From assembly GCF_006542765.1 (NCBI RefSeq), contig NZ_SKCD01000010.1:91899-155898 (forward strand): a stretch of DNA of 64,000 nucleotides, read 5' to 3'. Shown here one piece after another: positions 7,322 to 15,798 of this stretch (positions are counted from its first letter, which is position 1; the number at the start of each line of letters is the position of its first letter). Source of the DNA: Paenibacillus luteus (GTDB taxonomy: Bacteria; Bacillota; Bacilli; Paenibacillales; Paenibacillaceae). The translations under genes were made by a program, and so were the position numbers. A model generated the notes under the pieces. It was not told where the DNA came from, did no database searches, and saw only the letters and a list, made by a program, of their open reading frames with translations.

Positions 7322-8557
7322 ATGTCAGAAGAAACTAATGTGCAAGAATCCGTGGCGGAAGAAGTAAGCCAAGACGCTTTGGATAATTTTGTGTCTTTGA
7401 AAAAAGGCGATTCCGTCAAAGGTACGATCGTCAAAATCGAAGATAACCAAGCTTATGTAAGCCTTGGATATAAATATGACGGTGTTATTCCGATTCGTGA
7501 GCTTTCTGCTGTGCAGATCGAAAACGCGGGTGAGGCTGTTCAAATCGGTCAAGAGGTTGAGCTTAAAGTCGTAAGCATCGACGATGAGAAAGAAAAGCTT
7601 GTTCTTTCGAAACGTCAAGTGGATGGCGAGAAAGCTTGGGATCTTCTTCAAGAACGCTTTGACAACGGCGAAGTATTTGAAGTTGCTGTTGCTGATGTTG
7701 TTAAAGGCGGACTGGTTGCTGACGTAGGCGTGCGCGGATTCATCCCTGCATCTATGGTTGAGCGTCACTTTGTTGAAGATTTCAGTGATTACAAAGGCCG
7801 TACGCTTCGCGTAAAGGTTAAAGAAATCGACCGTGAAAACAACAAAGTCATCTTGTCCCAAAAAGAAGTGCTTGACGCTGAGTTTGAGCAAAGCAAACAA
7901 CAAGTGATTGCTGCGCTTGAAGTAGGTCAAGAGCTTGATGGAACCGTACAACGCCTTACACCATTTGGCGCTTTCGTTGATATCGGCGGAATCGATGGCC
8001 TAGTACACGTATCCGAGCTTTCTTGGCAGCATGTTGCACATCCGAAGGATGTTGTAGCTGAAGGTCAAGCCGTTCGCGTTAAGGTACTTAAAGTTGATCC
8101 GGCTGCAGGCAAGATCAGCCTTAGCTTGAAAGCTGCTCAACCAGGTCCTTGGGATTCTGCTGGCAGTCAATTTGCAATTGGCGATATCGTAACAGGTACT
8201 GTTCGCCGCCTTGTTCCATTTGGCGCTTTCGTTGAAATCGCTCCTGGCGTAGAAGGACTTGTGCACATTTCCCAAATCGCGCACCGCCATATTGCTACTC
8301 CTAACGAAGTTCTTCAAGAAGGTCAAGAAGTTCAAGCGAAAGTGCTTGATTTCAACCCTGCTGAGAAACGCGTTAGCCTAAGCATCAAAGAAACAGAAGA
8401 AGCACCAGAGCAAGCTGCTCCTAGCGCTCGCCCTGACCGTGCGCCACGTTCTCCAAAAATCGAGAAAATCGACAATCCGAACGTTAGCCTAAGCAACGAG
8501 AGCATGAGCTACTCGCTTGCAGAGCGTTTCGGCGACAAGCTTAAAAATCTTAAATAA
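7322..8557 (+). CDS. rpsA: S1 RNA-binding domain protein (RpsA-like, YpfD)
   Basis: A 411-residue protein with four S1 domains, beginning near residues 23, 110, 205 and 290; the last two are the best matches (GTVQRLTPFGAFVDIG and GTVRRLVPFGAFVEIA). The length is near the 382 of B. subtilis YpfD rather than the six-domain enterobacterial S1, so its role in translation may differ from true S1. GAGGAGGT at 7306-7313 fixes the start at ATG 7322, not the upstream in-frame ATG at 7292. A strong terminator follows. Confidence 0.9.
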   Translation: MSEETNVQESVAEEVSQDALDNFVSLKKGDSVKGTIVKIEDNQAYVSLGYKYDGVIPIRELSAVQIENAGEAVQIGQEVELKVVSIDDEKEKLVLSKRQVDGEKAWDLLQERFDNGEVFEVAVADVVKGGLVADVGVRGFIPASMVERHFVEDFSDYKGRTLRVKVKEIDRENNKVILSQKEVLDAEFEQSKQQVIAALEVGQELDGTVQRLTPFGAFVDIGGIDGLVHVSELSWQHVAHPKDVVAEGQAVRVKVLKVDPAAGKISLSLKAAQPGPWDSAGSQFAIGDIVTGTVRRLVPFGAFVEIAPGVEGLVHISQIAHRHIATPNEVLQEGQEVQAKVLDFNPAEKRVSLSIKETEEAPEQAAPSARPDRAPRSPKIEKIDNPNVSLSNESMSYSLAERFGDKLKNLK

Positions 8558-8573
8558 ATCACTTTTATACAAA

Positions 8574-8618
8574 AGGAGCTATTTCTGCGGATGACCGCAG
8601 GAATAGCTCCTTTTTTTT
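8574..8618 (+). terminator. Intrinsic terminator after the S1-domain gene
   Basis: AGGAGCTATT, CTGCGG, loop ATGA, CCGCAG and AATAGCTCCT form a nearly perfect stem followed by eight T. Confidence 0.9.
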
Positions 8619-8652
8619 GGTGCATAATAGGGGTTACGAGAGGTGAAAGCAT

Positions 8653-9300
8653 GTGAATCCGGGATATTTATCGATATGGATTATGACTATTTTGTTTATA
8701 TTGATCGCAACGGGCTGGAAATCTCAGATTGCCCCTGATCTTGGTCCGCGTATGCTGAAGGTATGGATGGGCGTTTGTTTGTTAGCCATGACCAATGTAC
8801 CGCTGTGGTGGACACCTGCTCCGGAATATTTGCATGCTGCTCTTCATGTCAGCGTATGGCTGCTGCTATTGACAAGCATCGCAACATATAAAGGCTCTGA
8901 GGAATGGAGCTATGTCGGCTATTTGATATTATGCGCCTTAATGATCGCCATAATATGGGGCTTTATCCGAAAAATATATAGTTATGATCCGGTTTTTTAT
9001 TGGATTGATCCAAGCTGGGATGCTCCATTGCTCGCTGGCATTTTTTGCGGAGCGTTTACATCCCAGTTTAAACATCAATGCGGCATGCTCATTTGGGGAG
9101 CTGTGCTTGGTGAGACCTTTAATGCAGTCCTTCAAACCGGAGCATATACAGCACAAATTGGCTCGCTATCCTGGTGGGACAGCTTCTGGATCGCGCTGGC
9201 CGCAGCACGTTTGTTCAGTTTATTAGTCAAAGGGATTAAACTAGCGATCTCTAAGCTAAATGGCATGTTTTTGCAAAGCAAAGGAGGACGATCTTCATAA
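8653..9300 (+). CDS. yphA: YphA-like multi-pass membrane protein
   Basis: A 215-residue hydrophobic protein with about six membrane segments, the first at residues 6-22. I identify it with YphA from size (B. subtilis about 199), topology and position just before the YIEGIA gene; no catalytic motif is visible. The start is GTG 8653 after GAGAGGTG. Its stop overlaps the next start (TAATG), so the two are translationally coupled. Its function is unknown; YphA and YphB belong to the sporulation-linked part of the genome. Confidence 0.65.
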   Translation: MNPGYLSIWIMTILFILIATGWKSQIAPDLGPRMLKVWMGVCLLAMTNVPLWWTPAPEYLHAALHVSVWLLLLTSIATYKGSEEWSYVGYLILCALMIAIIWGFIRKIYSYDPVFYWIDPSWDAPLLAGIFCGAFTSQFKHQCGMLIWGAVLGETFNAVLQTGAYTAQIGSLSWWDSFWIALAAARLFSLLVKGIKLAISKLNGMFLQSKGGRSS

Positions 9301-10208
9301 TGCAGCATTTTCTTGTCCAAAATAAATTTTTGGTAGGCGTGCTACTAGGTATCGCATTCGGCATTATTTCGCGTCTCCTTATGCTGAGAACGGACTACAG
9401 GCAGTATCCAACGTATCCGCATGGAAGGATCATCCACATTTCACTAGGGGTCATTGCAGCAGCGCTTGGTGCGGTCGCCGTTCCTGCCTTGTTTAATAAA
9501 GACTATACCGCCATCACGTTCTTAACTCTGGCCGCCCAGCAGTTCAGGGACGTACGCAAGATGGAGCGGGATACGTTGACCAAAATTGACAGCATGGAAC
9601 TGGTTGGCAGAGGCTCCACCTATATCGAAGGAATTGCGATGGTATTTGAAGGAAGGAACTATCTCGTTATCATGACCGCCTTGCTGACCAGTTTATTTGG
9701 GATTATGATCAATATCTGGATTGGAATAGTGGCTGGTGCCATATCGCTAATCATTGTCGAGAAGCTTAAGTCAGGTAAAGCCATCGCTCATATTGCCGCG
9801 GTGGAGACGGCAACGGTTCGGGTGGATGGTCCAGATTTGTACGTCGATAATGTTTACATTATGAATGTCGGCTTAAAGTCTAACCAGGAGATTATTGCTG
9901 AGCGGGGGATGGGATTTATTTTAAAACCCTATAATTCGAACGGAAAGGTTACGTTAAGTAATTTGGGGCAGCGGCAGGCCATTCTATACGATGTGGCAAC
10001 CATTCTAGGGGTATACCGCGACGATGGGGAGCCGGCGCTTATTCCGATGGCGAAGCTGGACATGAAGGACGGCCGTCTTGCCGTTTTTATTTTACCGCAG
10101 GAGTTCGATTCGGACAAAGGAAAGCAAGTTATTTTGAAGGTACCGATATTGGAATCGGCGGTTCGCATGCCGACTGAAGCTTCGGTCAACAAGAAAGGAG
10201 CCAGCTAG
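9300..10208 (+). CDS. YIEGIA-domain membrane protein (YphB-like)
   Basis: A 302-residue protein with several N-terminal membrane segments and a hydrophilic C-terminal half. The name-giving motif appears as TYIEGIAMVFEGRNYL at about residues 103-118. In spore formers this family is paired with a small partner, present here 1 nt downstream at 10210. Biochemical function is unknown; the pairing suggests a membrane complex, probably sporulation related. Start ATG 9300 overlaps the yphA stop. Confidence 0.85.
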   Translation: MQHFLVQNKFLVGVLLGIAFGIISRLLMLRTDYRQYPTYPHGRIIHISLGVIAAALGAVAVPALFNKDYTAITFLTLAAQQFRDVRKMERDTLTKIDSMELVGRGSTYIEGIAMVFEGRNYLVIMTALLTSLFGIMINIWIGIVAGAISLIIVEKLKSGKAIAHIAAVETATVRVDGPDLYVDNVYIMNVGLKSNQEIIAERGMGFILKPYNSNGKVTLSNLGQRQAILYDVATILGVYRDDGEPALIPMAKLDMKDGRLAVFILPQEFDSDKGKQVILKVPILESAVRMPTEASVNKKGAS

Positions 10209-10209
10209 C

Positions 10210-10389
10210 ATGGCTGAGATTGTTGCCGTCGTATCTACGAAACCTCACTCGGTTGGGGGAGGGGCCCCCATTTTTATTGCAGAAAATTTAGAGAAGCTAC
10301 AGGAAACTTCGTTTCTTTTGGAGAAGATATTAGATGCAAGTGCACATGATTTAAAGAACGGGACCATCATACTGGTCAACCACCGATAA
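10210..10389 (+). CDS. Small partner of the YIEGIA protein (capping complex subunit type)
   Basis: A 59-residue ORF: MAEIVAVVSTKPHSVGGGAP followed by a helical middle and an ending in ILVNHR. A Shine-Dalgarno AAGGAG lies within the end of the YIEGIA gene (10195-10200). Size, sequence and position match the small proteins annotated beside YIEGIA-family proteins. The next gene, der, is 78 nt away. Confidence 0.75.
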   Translation: MAEIVAVVSTKPHSVGGGAPIFIAENLEKLQETSFLLEKILDASAHDLKNGTIILVNHR

Positions 10390-10467
10390 TATGAAAAGTT
10401 AGCCAAGAACGCACTTTTTTGCTATGATGGTTAACGTGAGTATTTTTGAAGGAGTGGAAAACAAACT

Positions 10468-11790
10468 ATGGCAAGACCCGTTATCGCTATCGTCGGCCGT
10501 CCGAATGTGGGTAAATCCACGATTTTCAATCGGGTCATCGGCGACCGTTTAGCAATTGTTGAGGATAAACCGGGTGTCACTCGTGACCGATTGTATGGCA
10601 CCGGAGAGTGGAATGGAAAACCGTTCAGCATTATCGATACTGGCGGTATTGAAATCGATGGCGAAGATGAAATTATGAAATCTGTACGTATGCAGGCTGA
10701 ACTTGCAATCGAAGAAGCAGATGTGATTATCTTTATGGCCGATGCGAAGTCCGGCTTAACGCATGCGGATGATGAAGTTGCTCAAATGCTGTTCCGTTCT
10801 GGCAAGCCCGTTGTACTGGCAGTAAATAAAGTAGACAATCAAGGCCGGATGGATGAAGTTTATGAGTTTTATGGTCTTGGCTTTGGTGAACCAATTGCCA
10901 TTTCTGGCTCGCATGGGCTTGGCATTGGCGATTTGCTTGATGCAGCGGTTTCTTTGTTGCCGGAGCAAACAGATGATGGCTACGACGAGGATGTTATACG
11001 AGTTGCACTAATCGGCCGTCCTAACGTTGGGAAATCATCGCTAGTTAATGCACTGCTTGGTGAAGATCGCGTAATCGTCAGCAACGTAGCGGGTACAACG
11101 CGCGATGCGATCGATACTCCGTTCGAGCGTGATGGACAGCGTTATGTTCTCATTGATACTGCCGGTATGCGTAAGCGAGGTAAGGTTTATGAGTCTACAG
11201 AGAAGTACAGCGTTATGCGTGCGATGAAGGCCATTGAGCGCGCCGATGTGGTATGTGTATTGATTAATGGAGAAGAAGGCATTATTGAGCAGGACAAGCA
11301 TATTGCCGGTTATGCTCATGAAGCGGGCAAAGCATCGATTTTTGTAGTCAATAAATGGGATGTTGTTGACAAAGATGAGAAAACGATGCAAAACTTCTCG
11401 CAAAATATTCGGGACCATTTCTTGTTTATGTCCTATGCTCCAATCGTTTATCTGTCTGCCCTGACGAAACAGCGCTTACAAAAGCTGCTGCCTGTCGTTA
11501 ATCATGTATCGGAACAACATTCGATGCGCATTCAAACACATCTGCTTAACGATGTCATTTCTGATGCAGTTGCGATTAATCCGCCGCCATCCGACAAAGG
11601 CAAGCGTCTGCGCATTAACTACGTTACGCAGGTGGCAATCAAACCTCCGACGATCGTTGTGTTTGTTAATGATCCGGAAATCATGCATTTCTCGTACGAG
11701 CGTTATCTCGAAAATAAAATTCGTGCTGCATTTAATTTTGAAGGGACGCCAATACGAATATTCTCACGTCGTAAGTCCGAAGAAGATTAG
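10468..11790 (+). CDS. der: Ribosome biogenesis GTPase Der (EngA)
   Basis: An essential GTPase of 50S subunit assembly. The 440-residue product has two tandem G domains, each with its own P-loop: GRPNVGKST at about residues 9-17 and GRPNVGKSS at about 183-191, with DTGG and DTAG G3 motifs and NKVD and NKWD G4 motifs. A C-terminal KH-like domain begins at about 355. A GAAGGAG site precedes ATG 10468. plsY and gpsA follow closely, as in many Firmicutes. Confidence 0.97.
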   Translation: MARPVIAIVGRPNVGKSTIFNRVIGDRLAIVEDKPGVTRDRLYGTGEWNGKPFSIIDTGGIEIDGEDEIMKSVRMQAELAIEEADVIIFMADAKSGLTHADDEVAQMLFRSGKPVVLAVNKVDNQGRMDEVYEFYGLGFGEPIAISGSHGLGIGDLLDAAVSLLPEQTDDGYDEDVIRVALIGRPNVGKSSLVNALLGEDRVIVSNVAGTTRDAIDTPFERDGQRYVLIDTAGMRKRGKVYESTEKYSVMRAMKAIERADVVCVLINGEEGIIEQDKHIAGYAHEAGKASIFVVNKWDVVDKDEKTMQNFSQNIRDHFLFMSYAPIVYLSALTKQRLQKLLPVVNHVSEQHSMRIQTHLLNDVISDAVAINPPPSDKGKRLRINYVTQVAIKPPTIVVFVNDPEIMHFSYERYLENKIRAAFNFEGTPIRIFSRRKSEED

Positions 11791-11802
11791 GGGAGAAGTA
11801 GC

Positions 11803-12399
11803 TTGTTATATGGAGTAATCGCGATTGCTTTAAGCTATTTGTTAGGTTCGGTTTCATTCAGTATCGTTATTGCAAAATGGGTCAAAGGCATCGATATCCG
11901 TCAGCATGGAAGTGGCAACGCAGGCGCTACGAATACACTGAGGGTGCTCGGCAAAGGGCCGGGCATACTGGTGTTTCTGCTGGATATTGCCAAAGGCGTT
12001 GCGGCTGTATGGATCGGCCATGTTCTTGGAGAAAATGATTGGATACCGGTTCTTTGCGGACTTGCAGCCATTATAGGCCATAACTGGCCGATTTGGTTCC
12101 GCTTCAAAGGCGGCAAAGGCATTGCAACGACCGTAGGCGTCATCTTGACGCTTGCCTTTATTCCTGCGCTCTGCGCAGGCGTAATTGCGATTGCTGCGAT
12201 TGCATTAACCCGCTATGTCTCGCTTGGCTCATTGCTGTTCGCTGCTTTAACGCCATTATTCATTTGTATCTTTTATTTTTCCGTTCCTTTACTTTGTGCA
12301 AGTCTTCTGATCTGTATATTTGCTTTCGTACGCCATCGGACGAATATCGTAAAGCTGCTTCAAGGCACGGAAAACAAGCTGGGTGCAAAGAAAGGATAG
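11803..12399 (+). CDS. plsY: Acyl-phosphate:glycerol-3-phosphate acyltransferase PlsY
   Basis: The integral membrane enzyme that makes lysophosphatidate from acyl phosphate and glycerol 3-phosphate. The 198-residue protein has five membrane segments and the PlsY motifs GSGNAGATNTLR (about 36-47), GHNWPIWFRFKGGKGIAT (about 93-110) and a later RHRTNI. The start is TTG 11803 after GGGGAG. gpsA, which supplies its acceptor, follows directly. Confidence 0.95.
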   Translation: MLYGVIAIALSYLLGSVSFSIVIAKWVKGIDIRQHGSGNAGATNTLRVLGKGPGILVFLLDIAKGVAAVWIGHVLGENDWIPVLCGLAAIIGHNWPIWFRFKGGKGIATTVGVILTLAFIPALCAGVIAIAAIALTRYVSLGSLLFAALTPLFICIFYFSVPLLCASLLICIFAFVRHRTNIVKLLQGTENKLGAKKG

Positions 12400-12410
12400 T
12401 GAACGTAAGC

Positions 12411-13445
12411 ATGACAGAAGTTGTTCCATCAACAATGAAAAAAGCGGCAGTATTGGTTGCAGGGAGCTGGGGCACTGCCCTCGCTTCTGTTCTTGCGAGT
12501 AATGGCTATCAAGTGATGTTATGGACACGCAAAGAAGAGCAGGCACTGGATATTAACGACAATCATGAAAACAGCAAGTTCTTGCCTGGCGTGAAGCTCC
12601 CGGAGCTCATTTATGCTACGACGGATTTAAAGCTTGCTCTGGAAAATACCGAGCTAGCCTTGTTTGTCGCTCCTTCTGGTGCGATGCGTGAGGTTGCAAG
12701 ACAAGCTGCGGCATTTCTGTCTCCTGATACGCTGGTGGTTCATGCCACCAAAGGCTTTGAAGGGGATACGCTTAAGAGGATGACGACGGTTCTCTCCGAG
12801 GAGCTCGGAAGAGCCGTAGAAGATTTGGTCGTCCTGTCAGGACCTAGCCACGCGGAAGAGGTTGTGCGCGAGCAGCCGACCACGGTCGTTGTCGCGTCAG
12901 CTAATCTGCAGGCAGCGGAGAAGGCGCAGGATGCGCTCATGAATACTCATTTCCGAGTCTACACGAATCCGGATGTTGTAGGGGTTGAAGTAGCTGGCGC
13001 GATTAAAAACATTATTGCGCTTGGCGCTGGCCTCACGGACGGCTTGCATTTTGGCGATAATGCCAAGGCGGCGCTGCTAACCCGGGGTCTTGCGGAGATT
13101 GGCAGGCTAGGAACCGCAATGGGAGCCAATCCGCTAACGTTTGCCGGACTTGCTGGCGTTGGAGACTTGGTCGTGACTTGCACAAGCAAGCACAGCCGTA
13201 ACTGGCGTGCAGGCTATATGCTGGCTGACGGAACGCCGTTAGATGAGGTACTCAGTCGAATGGGGATGGTCGTTGAGGGTGTTCGCACGACTCGCGCCGC
13301 TTATCAACTGGCGAAACAATATGACGTCGAAATGCCGATTACCTTCCAGCTCTATGAGGTTTTATTCTCGAATAAAGCCCCTCGAACTGCGGTCGAGCAT
13401 CTTATGGGCAGGTTGCGTACACATGAAATCGAGGAAATAGGCTAA
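12411..13445 (+). CDS. gpsA: NAD(P)H-dependent glycerol-3-phosphate dehydrogenase
   Basis: Reduces dihydroxyacetone phosphate to sn-glycerol 3-phosphate for PlsY. The 344-residue product has the N-terminal Rossmann domain, the catalytic Lys in GAIKNIIALGAG and the C-terminal signature HSRNWRAG. The dinucleotide motif reads VAGSWGTA where GAGSWGTA is usual, so its first Gly is Val. The start is set at ATG 12411 (MTEVVPS), 11 nt after the plsY stop; ATG 12435 (MKKAAVL) would match the family N-terminus better but lacks a ribosome site. Confidence 0.95.
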   Translation: MTEVVPSTMKKAAVLVAGSWGTALASVLASNGYQVMLWTRKEEQALDINDNHENSKFLPGVKLPELIYATTDLKLALENTELALFVAPSGAMREVARQAAAFLSPDTLVVHATKGFEGDTLKRMTTVLSEELGRAVEDLVVLSGPSHAEEVVREQPTTVVVASANLQAAEKAQDALMNTHFRVYTNPDVVGVEVAGAIKNIIALGAGLTDGLHFGDNAKAALLTRGLAEIGRLGTAMGANPLTFAGLAGVGDLVVTCTSKHSRNWRAGYMLADGTPLDEVLSRMGMVVEGVRTTRAAYQLAKQYDVEMPITFQLYEVLFSNKAPRTAVEHLMGRLRTHEIEEIG

Positions 13446-13526
13446 GGACCAGCGCCTACACCAATCCAATTGCCTCCTCATATGATGCATGGAGCAAGAC
13501 ACATGCGCATCCTGGAGGTGTAGGAT

Positions 13527-13802
13527 ATGGCGAAGGATTTTTCCAAAGATATTCTTAGTTCGATTAATAAAAAAGCAGGTAAGAACATCACCGAAAGCTC
13601 AGTCAAAAAGCTGGCCAGCGGCGTTACCGCAGAAACGATGACGGACGAAACCGAGCTGCGCAAGCTGATCAAGCAAGTGTCGGAGATGGCTAAAGTAAAA
13701 GTGGCGGAATCGACAGTCAATGATATCGTCAAAGCGGTCAAGGCAAGCGGCATGAGCGCGAGCAATATGGAAACTCTGATGAAAATGATGATGAAAAAAT
13801 AA
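13527..13802 (+). CDS. spoVIF: Stage VI sporulation protein F
   Basis: A 91-residue, lysine-rich, probably helical protein starting MAKDFSKDILSSINKKAGK and ending in KMMMKK. Family members are spore coat assembly factors acting with GerE in the mother cell. Size (B. subtilis about 86) and sequence match. GGAGGTG lies 8 nt before ATG 13527. It is a single gene with its own terminator. Confidence 0.85.
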   Translation: MAKDFSKDILSSINKKAGKNITESSVKKLASGVTAETMTDETELRKLIKQVSEMAKVKVAESTVNDIVKAVKASGMSASNMETLMKMMMKK

Positions 13803-13821
13803 AGCTTTGCGGCAAAAGCGC

Positions 13822-13879
13822 AGGGTGCTTCCGAATAATGATATTCGGCGCCGCACCCTGTCAGCTTTTGTCCTTTTTT
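13822..13879 (+). terminator. Intrinsic terminator after spoVIF
   Basis: CAGGGTGC (13822-13829) pairs with GCACCCTG (13854-13861), and an inner CCGAAT/ATTCGG extends the stem. A T-rich tract follows to 13879 after a short gap. Confidence 0.65.
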
Positions 13880-13881
13880 TT

Positions 13882-14026
13882 GAAATATAAGAATTTATAA
13901 GTTTGTTAACTTATAAAGGGCTTATATTTCACCGTCAAAGCTACTTCAGCGTCTAAAGGACGCCGAAGGCGTTTTTGCTTGAAATATAGGAAAGTATGCC
14001 ATTTCGCCAAGCGATCTCTATATTTC
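13882..14026. repeat. Composite intergenic palindromic repeat
   Basis: Two palindromes flank a GC-rich piece. The first has arms GAAATATAAG (13882-13891) and CTTATATTTC (13921-13930) with an inner TTATAAGTT/AACTTATAA. The second has arms GAAATATAG (13981-13989) and CTATATTTC (14018-14026) around GAAAGTATG. Between them GCGTC and GACGC form another small stem. A diverged relative of the second palindrome lies at 36001-36045. Confidence 0.7.
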
Positions 14027-14084
14027 TCGGAATGAAATGCGCCGCGCCGCCAAAGGACGGCGATAGCCGTTTCACCTTGTCCGA

Positions 14085-14093
14085 TGTTATAAT
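14085..14093 (+). promoter_or_regulatory. Extended -10 promoter before the DUF2768 gene
   Basis: TG, one base, TATAAT (TATAAT at 14088-14093) with no good -35; 45 nt before ATG 14138. Confidence 0.35.
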
Positions 14094-14137
14094 GGTTTTG
14101 AATTCATTATGCTATAGATTAGGAGAATGGAATTACT

Positions 14138-14317
14138 ATGGATGCAATGACAAAGATGTGGGTTTCGCTATTCGGCATTGGGATGATGGCGATCGCGGCC
14201 CTTTTAATTACGTTTGCCCGTTTGAAAACGAAGGGTGTCTTGAAATTCGTGCTTTCCTTGATTGCCTTTATCGTACTGATTATCGGCTTTATATGCGGAC
14301 TTATTTCCATTATTTAG
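14138..14317 (+). CDS. yphE: Small two-helix membrane protein (DUF2768, YphE-like)
   Basis: A 59-residue hydrophobic protein with two membrane segments (about 8-26 and 36-57) and a basic loop RLKTKGVLK between them. Size, topology and position before a YphF-like gene and spoIVA match the DUF2768/YphE family, of unknown function. AGGAGA lies 11 nt before ATG 14138. A longer ORF in another frame (13996-14331) covers the same bases but encodes no recognisable protein. Confidence 0.75.
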   Translation: MDAMTKMWVSLFGIGMMAIAALLITFARLKTKGVLKFVLSLIAFIVLIIGFICGLISII

Positions 14318-14372
14318 GTCAACTTACATAAGCAATAGCTACTATAATCCGAAAGGGAGATTCTGACATACA

Positions 14373-14669
14373 ATGATTGAATTAAAGGGTAGAACGAAAA
14401 CAGCCATTGTCCAAGCGGAAGCCGGCCTCTCGCTGCTGGATCTTGCTATGAAACATAACGTGGATTGGAGCTTCTCTTGCGCAAGGGGAACGTGTGCGCG
14501 CTGCCGCTGCCTGGTTACGGAAGGGGCTGACCAGTTAGAGGGCATAACTGATGAAGAGTGGGACCGCCTTGAGCCGGAGGAATTTGACGAAGGCTACCGC
14601 CTGGGCTGTCAAGCGATCATAAAGAATGCGGATGCGAATATCGTTGCCGCTAACAAGACTTATTTTTGA
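14373..14669 (+). CDS. Plant-type [2Fe-2S] ferredoxin
   Basis: A 98-residue protein with the cluster ligands C36, C41, C44 and C79 (CX4CX2C then a distal C in RLGCQA), the standard plant-type ferredoxin pattern. It transfers single electrons in the cytoplasm; its partner is unknown. It is the first of three close genes, two of them ferredoxins. An AAAGGGAG site precedes the ATG. Confidence 0.85.
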   Translation: MIELKGRTKTAIVQAEAGLSLLDLAMKHNVDWSFSCARGTCARCRCLVTEGADQLEGITDEEWDRLEPEEFDEGYRLGCQAIIKNADANIVAANKTYF

Positions 14670-14696
14670 GGTTGAAGTCAGCAGGAGGCTTTATCA

Positions 14697-15323
14697 TTGA
14701 TTATAAAGGAAGTGCCGGCAATGACCGAACAGCAACGCATTCATAAAGCGCTGGCTGCTATTATTCAAGCTACGGAACAAAGCTCCTCGCCATGGATCAT
14801 TGGCGGAAGCACTGGCTTAATGCTAAGAGGTATTCCACTGACTGCTGATCCGCGTGATTTGGATCTCTATTGCGATGACGAGGATATAGATGATCTTTAT
14901 AAGACTTTAAGCTCATTCGCTATCGATGAGCCAGTTATAAGCGTTACGGATATGTATCGATCCAGGCTGTGCCACTTTATCATTCATGAAGTCCAGGTTG
15001 AATTGGTAGGCGGGTTTCGGGTTCAGGCTGGTGGAAGCGCATATGAAACGATGGTGCGGAAGCTCCTCTTGCCGTTCTCGGACCAAGCATATATGGATAG
15101 CTCAGGTTTATCGGCATCGGTCGTACCGCTTGCTCATGAGCTGTGGTTTAATTATTTGCGCGGACGTGCGGATAGGGTGGAAATTATCGTTCGAGCCTTT
15201 GCCGGATCGCCTTCCAAGCATGAAGGAGCTCTTGCTGCCATTGAACGAAGCAATGTGTTCACGATTGAAGCGCAACGAAGTCTTCATCATTTAATCTCAG
15301 CTGGAGAGGTTGGTGGCCTGTAA
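14697..15323 (+). CDS. Nucleotidyltransferase-fold protein of unknown role
   Basis: A 208-residue protein. It begins with a motif resembling minimal or AbiEii-type nucleotidyltransferases: GGSTGLML at about 40-47 and DPRDLDLY at about 55-62, where the two Asp residues would bind metal. No helicase or toxin domain is fused. The start is TTG 14697 after GCAGGAGG; ATG 14721 after AAAGGAAG is also possible. Its stop overlaps the start of the second ferredoxin (TAATG), so the two are coupled. It is not an obvious toxin-antitoxin pair, since no small antitoxin-like partner is present. Confidence 0.6.
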   Translation: MIIKEVPAMTEQQRIHKALAAIIQATEQSSSPWIIGGSTGLMLRGIPLTADPRDLDLYCDDEDIDDLYKTLSSFAIDEPVISVTDMYRSRLCHFIIHEVQVELVGGFRVQAGGSAYETMVRKLLLPFSDQAYMDSSGLSASVVPLAHELWFNYLRGRADRVEIIVRAFAGSPSKHEGALAAIERSNVFTIEAQRSLHHLISAGEVGGL

Positions 15324-15670
15324 TGGACGGAGAGGTTACCTTTTGGCCATCTGGCAAAAAAGTAAAGGTGAGGCACGGCACGACGCTGCTAGACGCCGCC
15401 AGACGCGCTAATTTACCCATGGTTACACGCTGCGGGGGTAAGGCGGCCTGCTTTATGTGCAAGGTCAACGTGAGGCCTGAGAGCGAGCTGCTGCCCATTG
15501 GGGATAATGAAAGGCGGAAGCTGTCCGGGCTCGAGGGTGATCATATTCGGCTAGGTTGCCAAGCAAAGGTTGCGGGCAGAGTGATTGTTGATATTCCGCT
15601 CGATCCGCTTCGCGCGGCAGTGGCGAGACAGCTTGCCCGCCAAGCGGAAGAAAACGACGATTTATGGTAG
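15323..15670 (+). CDS. Second [2Fe-2S] ferredoxin
   Basis: A 115-residue protein with CX5CX2C (C37, C43, C46) and a distal C in RLGCQAK, so the first spacing is one longer than in the ferredoxin at 14373. It has an extra C-terminal helix rich in Ala and Arg, ending EENDDLW. Start ATG 15323 overlaps the preceding stop. Conserved neighbourhood suggests the two ferredoxins and the nucleotidyltransferase-like protein work together, but the process is unknown. Confidence 0.8.
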   Translation: MDGEVTFWPSGKKVKVRHGTTLLDAARRANLPMVTRCGGKAACFMCKVNVRPESELLPIGDNERRKLSGLEGDHIRLGCQAKVAGRVIVDIPLDPLRAAVARQLARQAEENDDLW

Positions 15671-15675
15671 CGGAT

Positions 15676-15782
15676 TGCTTACGAAGTAGGTTTTCTACGA
15701 AAACCTAAGTTAATGCTTACGAAGTAGGTTTTCTACGAAAACCTTGGCTTATGCTTACGAAGTAGGTTTCCATCGGAAACCT
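15676..15782. repeat. Three tandem 31-bp units, each with a small hairpin
   Basis: Units start at 15676, 15714 and 15752, an exact 38-bp period. Each reads TGCTTACGAAGTAGG followed by a palindrome. Units 1 and 2 have AGGTTTTC-TAC-GAAAACCT; unit 3 has AGGTTTCC-ATC-GGAAACCT, changed on both arms so that pairing is kept. The last unit touches the Shine-Dalgarno of the next gene. Confidence 0.9.
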
Positions 15783-15798
15783 TGGAGGAGTGAAAAAA

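Noticed and set aside
7325..7951. 208-residue ORF on the minus strand
   Set aside because: Antisense shadow of the S1-domain gene.
12093..12410. Upstream extension of the gpsA frame
   Set aside because: It overlaps plsY in another frame; gpsA homology starts near 12435.
13996..14331. 111-residue plus-strand ORF over the DUF2768 gene
   Set aside because: The frame starts inside a repeat and gives no recognisable protein; the 59-residue frame is the real gene.
14697..15323. AbiE-type abortive infection toxin
   Set aside because: Only the nucleotidyltransferase-like motif fits; no antitoxin gene is adjacent and the neighbours are ferredoxins.
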